Assembly: GCF_001708445.1 (NCBI RefSeq)
Contig: NZ_CP015637.1
Location: forward strand, 869,001 to 933,000
DNA length: 64,000 bases
Direction: 5' to 3'
DNA from: Pseudomonas fluorescens
Lineage (GTDB): Bacteria > Pseudomonadota > Gammaproteobacteria > Pseudomonadales > Pseudomonadaceae
The notes under the pieces are model-generated. The model had not been told where the DNA came from, made no database searches, and saw nothing but the letters and a program-made list of their open reading frames with translations. Numbering within the stretch: the stretch's first letter is position 1; each line of letters begins with the position of its first letter. Made by a program: the position numbers and the translations under genes. This document shows positions 7,503 to 15,226 of this stretch, in pieces.

Positions 7503-9579
7503 GCAGTTGACCATCGCCGGCGAGATCGAAACGCCCCAGCACCTTGACCTTCGAGGCACTCCCCAACTCGGCGAAAGACAGCACCGGCACATGATTGAAC
7601 TCCTCCAACAACAGGGTCCGCAGAGGGCTGCGCAGGTCCTGCGCGACCAGCAGCACGCGCTTGCGCTTGAAGCGCATGGGGAAGGCTTGCTTGAGCAGGC
7701 TGATCAGCACCGCGCTGCTGTCATTGTCGAGGGCAAAAAACACCCCGGTCTGGGTCTGACGCAGCGCCTCACGCAGGATGTTCTCGGTCTGGGGCGACAG
7801 CAGCCAGGCATGCAGGCCGTCGGCTTCGCTGTACTGATGGAATATCTGCGACTTGAGGGCAATGCGCGCATAGTCGGCCAGGGCATCCGGCTCGCGCTCA
7901 TGCTGGCCGTACTCGACCAGCGACTCGACAATCAAACGCACAGCCCGCAGCGGTACGCCTTCACTGGCAAGACGCTGCAACACCGCCGAAAAGCGCGACA
8001 ACGGCATGATGCGTTGCAACTCCTGCACCAGTTCCGGCTGGCTTATTTCCAGCCAACTAAGGACCGACTTGCTCTCCTGTACCCCAAGAAACTGGGGCCC
8101 GCTGAGCATCATCGCGCGCTCCATGCGTTCCAGGATCAAGTTCTGCGCGGTGACCCGCTCCAGATGCTCATCGGTGAGCAGCGGATGATCCATTGCCAGC
8201 CACACCCACTCCTCTTCTTCCCGTGCTACCTGCCCGCGTACACCGTCATGGGGCACCTCGCTGAGCGCGGCATATTCCACCGCCAGCCACGGCCCCAGAG
8301 TGGCCCTGAGCACAGGCACCTCATGTACGCAAAAGCGCAGCTCATCCTCAGCCAGCACCGTAGAAAACTCGATTTCAAAGGGGGGTAGGGTCAAGCCCAG
8401 GTTGGCAACAAGCCCATTGCGGGTCTGGCGAATGCTTTGCATCAACTCCACTGCCAGGCGGCTACCGTTGAGCGCAGCGGGGAACTGCAGCAGGTAGGGC
8501 CGCGACGGGTCAAACGAACGCAGGTCCTCCTCACCGTTTTGCTCCGGGGCGATGGCGTCGCCATCCGAGCCCTCTTGCTGCTCCTGTTTTTTACGCTCGT
8601 ACGCCAGATAGTAGCCAATCGACCCAGTCATCAAAGAGATGATGATGAACGTCACCGTCGGCATCCCCGGCAATGCGGCAAATGCCAGCATGCCCACCGA
8701 CGCGATCATCCAGCTCTTGGGTTCGCTGGTCATCTGCCGGGCGATTTCGGCGCCCATGTTGGTCACGCCCCGGCGTCCGTCCGGGGCGACACGGGTGATG
8801 ATCATGCCGGCAGTCAAGGAGATCAGCAGCGCGGGGATCTGCGCGATCAGGCCGTCGCCGATGGTCAGCACCGAATACAGCGCCATGGAATCGGCGGCGC
8901 TCATGCCGTGCTGGAACATCCCGGTGGAAAAGCCGCCCAGCAGGTTGATTACCACGATCACCAGGCCGGCAATCGCATCGCCTTTGACGAACTTCATTGC
9001 CCCGTCCATGGCGCCGAACAACTGGCTTTCACGGGACAGCTGCTCACGTTTGTCACGGGCCTGCGCGCCATCGATCAGGCCAGCGCGCAGGTCACTGTCG
9101 ATGGACATTTGCTTACCGGGCATCGCGTCCAGGCTGAAGCGCGCGGCCACCTCGGCCACCCGTTCAGAGCCCTTGGTGATCACCAGGAAGTTGACGATGG
9201 TGAGGATCATGAAGATCACCAGCCCCACCGCCAGGTTGCCGCCGACCACGAAATTGCCGAAGGCCTCCACGATGTCGCCCGCGTCCTGCTCCAGCAGGAT
9301 CAGGCGTGTGGTGGCGATCGACAGCGCCAGGCGAAACATGGTGGTCAGGAGCAGAATCGACGGAAACGAGGAAAACGCCAACGGCCCGGGCAGGTACAAC
9401 GCCAGCACGATCAACAGGCAGGAAATACAGATGTTCAGCGCGATCAGGATATCCACCAGCCAGGTGGGCAACGGCACGATAAAAATGAACACGATGGCCA
9501 TCACCACCACGGCGCCCAACACTTCGGCACGTTGTGCGACCTTCAGCAGCACCCGGTTGATAGACGCCAGCGCCGTCAC
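7486..9579 (-). CDS. hrcV: Type III major export-apparatus protein HrcV (YscV/FlhA family)
   Basis: 697 residues, full length. The N-terminal half has seven to eight membrane segments and the FHIPEP-type region ('ERVAEVAARFSLDAMPGKQM', then 'DSDLRAGLIDGAQARDKREQ'). The C-terminal half, after an acidic linker (~345-365), is the soluble domain that forms the nonameric ring receiving chaperone-substrate complexes. The start overlaps the end of hrpJ by 4 bp. No disruption seen. Confidence 0.98.
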   Translation of the reverse strand: MTALASINRVLLKVAQRAEVLGAVVVMAIVFIFIVPLPTWLVDILIALNICISCLLIVLALYLPGPLAFSSFPSILLLTTMFRLALSIATTRLILLEQDAGDIVEAFGNFVVGGNLAVGLVIFMILTIVNFLVITKGSERVAEVAARFSLDAMPGKQMSIDSDLRAGLIDGAQARDKREQLSRESQLFGAMDGAMKFVKGDAIAGLVIVVINLLGGFSTGMFQHGMSAADSMALYSVLTIGDGLIAQIPALLISLTAGMIITRVAPDGRRGVTNMGAEIARQMTSEPKSWMIASVGMLAFAALPGMPTVTFIIISLMTGSIGYYLAYERKKQEQQEGSDGDAIAPEQNGEEDLRSFDPSRPYLLQFPAALNGSRLAVELMQSIRQTRNGLVANLGLTLPPFEIEFSTVLAEDELRFCVHEVPVLRATLGPWLAVEYAALSEVPHDGVRGQVAREEEEWVWLAMDHPLLTDEHLERVTAQNLILERMERAMMLSGPQFLGVQESKSVLSWLEISQPELVQELQRIMPLSRFSAVLQRLASEGVPLRAVRLIVESLVEYGQHEREPDALADYARIALKSQIFHQYSEADGLHAWLLSPQTENILREALRQTQTGVFFALDNDSSAVLISLLKQAFPMRFKRKRVLLVAQDLRSPLRTLLLEEFNHVPVLSFAELGSASKVKVLGRFDLAGDGQLHEAVA

Positions 9580-10649
9580 GCCTTAGCCCTCGCGTCATCG
9601 CCAAGTCGCGGCGGCAGTTGTTCCAGACGGGTAAGCTCATCCATCACCAGCAAAAAGTTATGCAGGCCTTCCTGGCGCCCACGGCTATCGCGCCACAGGA
9701 CTGATGGCAACCCCTTGAGCATCGGGTAGAGCGCGTTCAGCGAGGCCAACTTGCCGCTCGACGCCTCCCCCACCAATGCCTCCCCCAGGCGCTGGACTTC
9801 AGAGGCGGCGATACCATTTGCGGCATACCCCAACAGGCGCTGCAGCAGCACCACGGCGTCATGTTCGACCTTCAGGCGCAGGATCAACGACTGGCAGTTG
9901 CACAACACCCCGCTCAATTGACCACAGCTTTGCAGCCCCTGCAGCAGCGTGCGCAACTGCGCCGTCGGAACCGACGAAGTACAGGCCGCGATATCGTCCG
10001 CCAGAGCGCGGCGCATCACGTTGAGCCCGGTCGCGAACTGCTCTCCGCCGTACACGCCCAACAGGGACTGCATCATGCTCGCCAGGGATTGGCGCACCAC
10101 CACGCTGGCGTAGTACAACGCGCGCACCGCCTGGCGTTCCTGGGGGTCATCACTGGCCGCCTGCAAGGCCATGGCGATATTCAGGCCAGCCTGGATCTCT
10201 CGCTTGTAGCGCATCTCCAGCCTGGCCAGGGCATCACGTGCCAATGCCGCTTCGGTCTTGCGCACCTCGGCTTCCGCCTGGGCCGTTATCTGCTGGAGTA
10301 CCACGTAGGTACGCGCCGGATCGTTGCCGGTGAGTTCCAGCAGCTTGCCGACACTGGGTTGCTGCAGCAATTGCAGCCTGACACGTCGAGAAACCGAGGC
10401 CAGGGTAGCCTGGGCCGGATGCCCCAACTGGTCATACAGCTGGGACAGTTGCTCCATCGGGGTGACTCGAACGCCCATTGAACGCTGACTCAGGGCCTTG
10501 CTGTTAGACACCACTTCCTGACTGAAGAGGTTGGCGAGAGCGTCGACATCTGATGACACGGCAGGCGTTTGGGGGCGGGTGGCGCTAGCGGGGGCGGATT
10601 GATCCAGGCCTTGGAGCTTCTGCACATCAGGGAGGGATTCGACTTTCAT
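9576..10649 (-). CDS. hrpJ: HrpJ, type III gatekeeper (YopN/SctW family)
   Basis: 357 residues from ATG 10649. The frame stays open up to a TTG at 10691, but that codon lies inside the hrp-box promoter and so upstream of the expected transcript start; ATG 10649 is therefore chosen although its Shine-Dalgarno is weak. HrpJ controls the order of secretion, holding effectors back until translocators are exported, and is itself secreted in P. syringae. The protein is helical with no membrane segment, as expected for SctW. It is the first gene of the hrpJ-hrcU operon. Confidence 0.9.
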   Translation of the reverse strand: MKVESLPDVQKLQGLDQSAPASATRPQTPAVSSDVDALANLFSQEVVSNSKALSQRSMGVRVTPMEQLSQLYDQLGHPAQATLASVSRRVRLQLLQQPSVGKLLELTGNDPARTYVVLQQITAQAEAEVRKTEAALARDALARLEMRYKREIQAGLNIAMALQAASDDPQERQAVRALYYASVVVRQSLASMMQSLLGVYGGEQFATGLNVMRRALADDIAACTSSVPTAQLRTLLQGLQSCGQLSGVLCNCQSLILRLKVEHDAVVLLQRLLGYAANGIAASEVQRLGEALVGEASSGKLASLNALYPMLKGLPSVLWRDSRGRQEGLHNFLLVMDELTRLEQLPPRLGDDARAKA

Positions 10650-10677
10650 GGGCGTGCCAGGACAGGAAGTGTGTGCT

Positions 10678-10706
10678 TGTGTGGCAAACAATCCCGTTAC
10701 GGTTCC
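10678..10706 (-). promoter_or_regulatory. hrp box (HrpL-dependent promoter) of the hrpJ operon
   Basis: On the minus strand: GGAACC (10706-10701), exactly 16 nt, then CCACACA (10684-10678). This matches the canonical HrpL promoter GGAACC-N15/16-CCACNNA without mismatch. The predicted transcript start lies a few bases downstream, leaving a leader of about 20-25 nt before the hrpJ ATG at 10649. Confidence 0.95.
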
Positions 10707-10841
10707 ATTGAAACCCCTCTTGACCCGCTTTTTGAAAAGACCGGCACGGACTCAAGCGCCTTTTTGCAAAGCCTTGCGCAAAGCAGGCTGATTTCAGAAT
10801 ATTTATTTATATAAATCAATCAGTTATGTGTTTTTTCCGCT

Positions 10842-10857
10842 TGGCACAGGCAGTGCT
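10842..10857 (+). promoter_or_regulatory. Sigma-54 promoter of hrpL
   Basis: TGGCAC (10842-10847), 5 nt, GTGC (10853-10856). The invariant GG and GC are separated by 10 nt as sigma-54 requires; one mismatch to TTGC. In P. syringae hrpL is transcribed from a sigma-54 promoter activated by HrpRS. Predicted start near 10868, about 43 nt before the ATG. The A/T-rich bases 10790-10830 could hold activator or IHF sites. Confidence 0.85.
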
Positions 10858-10910
10858 AAAGGGCTTTCCGTCGAAACCATTTCGATAGCGTCTACCCTGA
10901 GGAAAAAATC

Positions 10911-11462
10911 ATGGATATCCCTATTGGTGCTTTAGCTCACTTTGTCAGCGGCTCGCCTCAATTCATGCTCCACCTGACGGACGACCATCAGAAAAAACTC
11001 CGACGTTTTATCCACAAGCGTGTGCTCAACCCCGAAGACGCAGACGACATTCTGCAACTCACCTACCTGGAAGCCTGGCGCAACAGGGACCGCTTCAGCG
11101 GCCAGGCCACCCTCAGCACCTGGATGTGCGGAATCGCCCAGAACTTGATTCGCAACCACTTTCGGCGCCTGTACGCCAAACCGGTGCATTGCGAATTCGA
11201 TGAAGCGCTGTGGCATGGCCAAGAGGAAAACCACAACCTGGATTGGGAGTTCGAGATCAACCGCCGGCTGGAAAAAACCCTGATCGCCATCAAGCACCTG
11301 CCGGCGGAGATGCGCAAAACGTTGTACGCCTCACTGGAGACCGACGGCAGCTACCAGGACACTGCCGACGCCCTGGACATCCCCATTGGCACGGTGCGCT
11401 CACGCTTGTCACGGGCGCGTGAACAACTCAAGCGCGTCACCCACAACCCACTGCACCCGTAA
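10911..11462 (+). CDS. hrpL: HrpL, ECF-type sigma factor of the type III regulon
   Basis: 183 residues with both ECF domains: sigma region 2 at ~30-95 ('RVLNPEDADDILQLTYLEAW', 'TLSTWMCGIAQNLIRNHFRR') and region 4 at ~125-180 ('YQDTADALDIPIGTVRSRLS'). HrpL recognises hrp boxes such as the one before hrpJ, 200 bp away on the other strand. AGGA precedes the ATG at good spacing. The sigma-54 site upstream fits the known cascade RpoN-HrpRS-HrpL. The gene is intact, so the cluster is probably expressible. Confidence 0.95.
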   Translation: MDIPIGALAHFVSGSPQFMLHLTDDHQKKLRRFIHKRVLNPEDADDILQLTYLEAWRNRDRFSGQATLSTWMCGIAQNLIRNHFRRLYAKPVHCEFDEALWHGQEENHNLDWEFEINRRLEKTLIAIKHLPAEMRKTLYASLETDGSYQDTADALDIPIGTVRSRLSRAREQLKRVTHNPLHP

Positions 11463-11837
11463 GCCAGCCTAGCTGGAAACCGTTGGGCGGCAGGGATATC
11501 TGCCCAACCGATCCAGGCCTTTTCCGCGCGTGGCAAAAAAATCGCCAGCAGCCCAAAGCCCCCCCCGCGATCCCCCCCACATCGTCTGGTACCGATTCCT
11601 GTGCGTACACCACCATCGCCAAGAACGCGCTCTGGAAATCACCGAAAGCCCAATGGAGGAGCAGGCTTGCTGTTCAATGGGTGGAGGTACAGGCTGAGAC
11701 GGCGCTATGGCGAGCAAGCCCGCGCGCCCCTTGGATCTGCAACGCTATAAAGCCTGCACCCGCCTCGCCATTCGTCGCCGTCGCAGCGGTTTTCGGTTAA
11801 ACAGTTGAAAGCGTAGATAAAAATTCAACAAAAACGC
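11463..11837. other. Intergenic region between hrpL and tRNA-Met
   Basis: No convincing gene; the short open frames lack ribosome-binding sites and protein-like composition. It holds an inverted repeat (GTTGGGC ... GCCCAAC, about 11482-11508) without a T-run, and two degenerate REP-like segments in inverted order (about 11654-11671 and 11708-11730). Confidence 0.5.
11654..11730. repeat. Degenerate REPIN-like palindrome
   Basis: GGAGCAGGCTTGCT on the left and GGCGAGCAAGCCCGCGC on the right resemble the two halves of a Pseudomonas REP doublet (GGGAGCGGGCTTGCTCGC type) with several substitutions. Far less regular than the REPINs at 40982 and 58064. Confidence 0.35.
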
Positions 11838-11866
11838 TTGACGCATTTCCGTTCTACGCGAATAAT
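11838..11866 (+). promoter_or_regulatory. Sigma-70 promoter of the tRNA-Met gene
   Basis: TTGACG (11838-11843), a 17-nt spacer, then AATAAT (11861-11866). The predicted start is 5-6 nt before the mature tRNA. Confidence 0.7.
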
Positions 11867-11877
11867 GCGCGCCACTT

Positions 11878-11954
11878 GGCTACATAGCTCAGTTGGTTAG
11901 AGCATAGCATTCATAATGCTGGGGTCCGGGGTTCAAGTCCCTGTGTAGCCACCA
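11878..11954 (+). tRNA. tRNA-Met (anticodon CAT)
   Basis: A 77-nt cloverleaf with encoded CCA. The acceptor stem GGCTACA (11878-11884) pairs with TGTAGCC (11944-11950). The anticodon stem TAGCA/TGCTG encloses loop TTCATAA with anticodon CAT. The T-arm GGTTCAAGTCC is normal. The acceptor and D-arm look like elongator Met rather than the lysidine-modified Ile tRNA; that choice is inference. It borders the islet to its right. Confidence 0.95.
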
Positions 11955-12032
11955 AGTACCGATCCATAGATGTCTACAGCAGTCTATGAATCACCTCAAG
12001 AAGCCCGCCTAGTGCGGGCTTTCTTGTTTCTG
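11952..12032 (+). repeat. Left copy of an imperfect ~80-bp direct repeat (tRNA CCA plus terminator)
   Basis: Begins at the CCA end of tRNA-Met. It shares CCAAG-ACCGATCCATAGA, a second block CTATGAATC, and the terminator AAGCCCGCCT-GTGCGGGCTT with bases 15114-15192, with about ten differences. It includes a hairpin around GATCCATAGA/TCTATGAATC. Probably a duplicated att-like or tRNA-flank segment bounding the islet. Confidence 0.8.
11998..12025 (+). terminator. Rho-independent terminator of tRNA-Met
   Basis: AAGAAGCCCGC pairs with GCGGGCTTTCTT around a short CTAGT loop, with a T-rich end. Confidence 0.85.
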
Positions 12033-12078
12033 GCTGTTCATCTCTATCCCCCTATCATCCCCCTCCGCCTATGCCCAC

Positions 12079-12432
12079 GTGTATGTTTCACAAATAATTG
12101 AACTGAAGACATACAAGGATGAAACGCACCGATATCAGGCGACGCGCCCTCTCGCTGGCACGACACTTTCCAGCCTGGAGCCTGAGGCCGGGGCATACCG
12201 CGAACTAGACAGGCCAGGGCTGTATTTCAGGGTCAAGCCAAACGGCCAAAAGTCCTGGGAATTACGCTACAAGAAGCCAGACGGCAAATGGTCATGGCTT
12301 GGTCTTGGCGGCTACCCGGAAGTGGGCGGCGCTTTCGCTCGGCAGAAAGCGGCTGATCTACGCGCAGACGCATCCCAATCAAGGGCCGGTGGTGCGCAGC
12401 GATTCATCCTTACTGGTCGCGCTTCACTATGA
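12079..12432 (+). pseudogene. Truncated P4-type tyrosine integrase (N-terminal arm-binding domain only)
   Basis: About 105 residues match the N-terminal arm-type DNA-binding domain (DUF4102) of P4-like integrases: 'RPGLYFRVKPNGQKSWELRY', 'WSWLGLGGYPEVGGAFARQK'. After 'KAADLRADASQ' the homology stops and the frame runs into unrelated sequence, so the core-binding and catalytic domains (R, HxxR, Y) are missing. It lies about 125 bp from the tRNA-Met 3' end, where such integrases usually sit. Best read as the stub of a lost genomic-island integrase. Confidence 0.8.
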
Positions 12433-12592
12433 GAACCGTCCCGATCCCGTAAAAAATCGCGCCGAGAACAAGCGAAATTCCATAATTCGCCAGCACATTT
12501 GGCAAAGGATCACCTCGGTAGAGTTTCCAAAGGTGAAACGCTGCCATACCAATTGCGTAACCCCTCATATACTGCCAAAAACTAAGCTTCAT
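12410..12592 (-). CDS. Small two-helix membrane protein, function unknown
   Basis: 60 residues from ATG 12592, preceded by AAGGGA at 7-8 nt. The longer frame to 12673 has no ribosome site. Hydrophobic segments lie at about 9-24 and 37-56, separated by a loop 'KLYRGDPLPNVLANYG', and the C-terminus is basic. I do not recognise the family. Its 3' end overlaps the tail of the integrase stub on the other strand, consistent with cargo of a decayed island. Confidence 0.5.
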   Translation of the reverse strand: MKLSFWQYMRGYAIGMAAFHLWKLYRGDPLPNVLANYGISLVLGAIFYGIGTVLIVKRDQ

Positions 12593-13133
12593 CGTCTTTT
12601 CCCTTAGCTGATGATATTCCTGATGATCCGTGCAAGACCAAGTGGATTTCACGGGTAGCAACCCAACTGACAACCAGAACCAGAGCTATCTATCCGATCT
12701 GAACGATGCTCATGTGATTGCTCCACCCGAAGCAACTCCCTGCACTGCACTGCACTGAGTTTTCTGAATGAAACCGTCTAGGTTTGGCGCTTGATGCGCA
12801 CAGGGTCAACCCTATGCGGCACGGCCGCCCTGCCCTCCTAGGACTGACCACGTCAAGAATGCCGTATTCAAACTGCTGAGTCTCTAGGCTCTTGCCAGCG
12901 CTCAGGGGTGCCCCATTCCTTACGACCCAAGCCAAGAGGGATCCGGGGCTTGAATATTTGGATTAATTTTTTCGGATTCACCTAATGGCCCAATGAAATC
13001 AGCCGATCTTGTTGTGAGAGGGGTCCCAACCTTCATTCGATTAGAGGGCAGCTATAGCCCAGTTTTGTATTTTCTTCGTTCATTGATAAGCAACCCACTG
13101 CCGCCATCAATAACTGGTAGAAGCAGAAAGAAA
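12593..13133. other. Islet intergenic region, no supported gene
   Basis: An 81-codon minus-strand frame (12690-12935) has no ribosome-binding site and atypical composition. A short CTGCA x3 run is at 12740-12754. Composition here is less GC-rich than the flanking chromosome. Confidence 0.5.
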
Positions 13134-14177
13134 ATGATCGAACCCGAACGGATCGTCTCCCTTTCCCGGGAAGTGGAGTCTCTGGCGAATCGTGGTGTCA
13201 GTGATATACAGGCAATCACTCGCCAAACTCGGTTGCTGGCAATCAATGCACTCATTGAAGCCGCCCATGCAGGCAAGGCCGGGATGGGGTTCTCGGTTGT
13301 GGCCGAAGAAGTCAAAAATATCTCCGAACGTATCTCGAAAATTGCCAGCGGGCTGACCGAAGACTTGCAGGTTTCGGTCAATGAACTGACAGCGCTCGGT
13401 CGCGGTATGTGCTTTGACGTACGGGGTCAGCGATTGGCTGATCTGTCGCTTAACATGATCGAGATCATCGATCGAAACCTTTACGAGCGCACATGCGACG
13501 TGCGCTGGTGGGCAACTGATGCATCGTTGGTAGACGCGCTGACCAATCGCTCACCAGAAAGCTGCGTCTATGCCAGCGAACGCCTTGGCATCATTCTCGA
13601 CAGTTACACCGTGTACTTAGATATCTGGGTCGCTGACAGCAGTGGACGAATCATAGCGTCGGGCCGACCGGGGACCTTTGGCAGAGTCATCGGAGCCAAT
13701 GTCGCGAACGAGCCTTGGTTTAAAAGAGCAATGCTTCACTCTTCAGGTGATCAGTATTTCGCTGGCCAAGTAACTGCCGAGCCGCTTCTGAACGGCTCAC
13801 AAACCTGCGCATTCAGTGCGGCTGTGCGCAGCAAGGCCGGTAAACAGACGCCTGTGATTGGCGTTATCGGGATTTTTTTCGACTGGAAAAATCAAGCCGA
13901 TTCCGTTCTAAAAGGAGTTCGCTTGAGCGAGGAAGAACGCCCGCGAAGTCGATTGATGATAATCGACGACAACCACAGGATAATTGCTAGCTCAGATACA
14001 CAGAATCATCTGGGCGAAAGCGTCGAGTTAAAGACTAAAGCCACCCAATCGAGCGGATACAGCGTCCTGAGTAAAAACCTCATTCAGGGCTACTCGATAA
14101 CGCCAGGCTTTGAAACATATCCGGGTATGGGGTGGCTAGGCGTAATCGAACAGCATTTGCCCTCGATTGACGCGTAA
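13134..14177 (+). CDS. Soluble chemotaxis-like protein: N-terminal MCP signalling segment, C-terminal Cache-like sensor
   Basis: 347 residues from ATG 13134; the frame is open from 12993 but no start there has a ribosome site. Residues ~15-80 contain the chemoreceptor hairpin-tip pattern ('LLAINALIEAAHAGKAGMGF' then 'SVVAEEVKNIS'). Residues ~130-345 resemble a Cache/PAS-type ligand fold ('VYLDIWVADSSGRIIASGRP', 'RSRLMIIDDNHRIIASSDT'). No transmembrane segment is evident, so both parts would be cytoplasmic. The order is the reverse of a classical receptor. It may be a complete protein of this architecture or a fusion left by rearrangement in the islet. Confidence 0.6.
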   Translation: MIEPERIVSLSREVESLANRGVSDIQAITRQTRLLAINALIEAAHAGKAGMGFSVVAEEVKNISERISKIASGLTEDLQVSVNELTALGRGMCFDVRGQRLADLSLNMIEIIDRNLYERTCDVRWWATDASLVDALTNRSPESCVYASERLGIILDSYTVYLDIWVADSSGRIIASGRPGTFGRVIGANVANEPWFKRAMLHSSGDQYFAGQVTAEPLLNGSQTCAFSAAVRSKAGKQTPVIGVIGIFFDWKNQADSVLKGVRLSEEERPRSRLMIIDDNHRIIASSDTQNHLGESVELKTKATQSSGYSVLSKNLIQGYSITPGFETYPGMGWLGVIEQHLPSIDA

Positions 14178-14221
14178 CCCAAAGCGCTTGAGCGTTACCA
14201 ACGCGCTGGACGAGCACCGCT

Positions 14222-15107
14222 AGCTCGCTTAGCAGATCTCTAAGCCTGGAAAACTATTTGACTGAAATGGGTGACTCTACCTCCACCAATATTCGCAACC
14301 TGCTGGAGGGGCGGATTAATTTGGTGAGGAATCTGGCGCAGAACATTGCCAGGGAGCCTGCCAATGCCGAGACGCTGATGGATGAGAGCGTCGTGACCTC
14401 AAGTTTTCTCACCTACTACCTAGGCAAGGTCGACGGCAGTTTCAGTATTCGTCCGAACACCAAGATGCCCGATGGTTATGACCCGCGCTCCCGCCCTTGG
14501 TACAAGGACGGTATGAACGCCAGCGGCGCCATACTGACTGAGCCCTATATTGATCTGGCCACCAACAAGATGGTCATTAGTGTCATCAGTAAGGTTTCCA
14601 GCAGCATCCGGCGATCTGGCGCTGGATGGCCTGGTGGAACTCATCAACTCGTTGAACTTTGGCGGCATGGGGTATGCGTTCCTGGTCAACGAGCAGGGCA
14701 AGATACTGGTCCATCCGGACAAAGCGCTGGTCATGAAGTCGCTTTCGGATTTGTACCGTACACACACACCGAAACTTTCCGGCGAGCTGACCGAGGTCCA
14801 GTTCAACGGGCAAGCCCGCTTGCTGACCTTCGCACCAATCAAAGGGCTACCTTCCGCCAACGGGTACATCGGCCTCTCTATCGATAAAGACAAGGCTTAC
14901 GCGACGCTGAGCCAATGCCGATATTCGGCGGTGATTGCCACCAAAGATGCTCGAGGAGCGACAAGTCGGCGCGCGGGATTCGGTCAGCACCATGGGCGAC
15001 AGCCAGCGCCATAGCCAAGACAGCATGGAAATCGCCAACCTGGTCGGCGAGCGCTTGAACAGCAGGCGGCACGGCTGAAGCATCTGGTGTGCAGTTTCCG
15101 CATCTGA
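14222..15107 (+). pseudogene. Broken methyl-accepting chemotaxis receptor
   Basis: The first frame encodes the beginning of a dCache ligand-binding domain ('SLENYLTEMGDSTSTNIRNL ... DGYDPRSRPWYKDGM') up to about 14605. A frameshift then moves homology to another frame ('GDLALDGLVELINSLNFGGM ... YIGLSIDKDKAYATLSQ', to ~14910). The second transmembrane segment, HAMP and most of the signalling domain are deleted; pieces such as 'STMGDSQRHSQDSMEIANLV' remain. The last 17 codons (15057-15107, 'EQQAARLKHLVCSFRI') are a typical receptor C-terminus. The N-terminal membrane anchor is also absent. At least one frameshift and two deletions. Confidence 0.88.
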
Positions 15108-15113
15108 CCTATT

Positions 15114-15192
15114 CCAAGCACCGATCCATAGACGTTCACAGCCGCCTATGAATCCCCAAGAAGCCCGCCTCGTGCGGGCTTTCTTGTTTCTG
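15114..15192 (+). repeat. Right copy of the imperfect ~80-bp direct repeat, with terminator
   Basis: Matches 11952-12032 from the CCA triplet to TTTCTG, including the terminator hairpin AAGCCCGCCTCGTGCGGGCTT (15150-15180). No intact tRNA precedes it; the sequence before CCAAG is unrelated to the tRNA body. Confidence 0.8.
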
Positions 15193-15226
15193 CCATTCCA
15201 CTCTGTGGCAGGAATGGATGGCGCGG

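Noticed and set aside
11483..11800. 105-codon plus-strand ORF after hrpL
   Set aside because: Overlaps degenerate REP-like repeats, has no ribosome site and unlikely protein composition.
12690..12935. 81-codon minus-strand ORF in the islet
   Set aside because: No ribosome site, atypical residues and no recognisable family.
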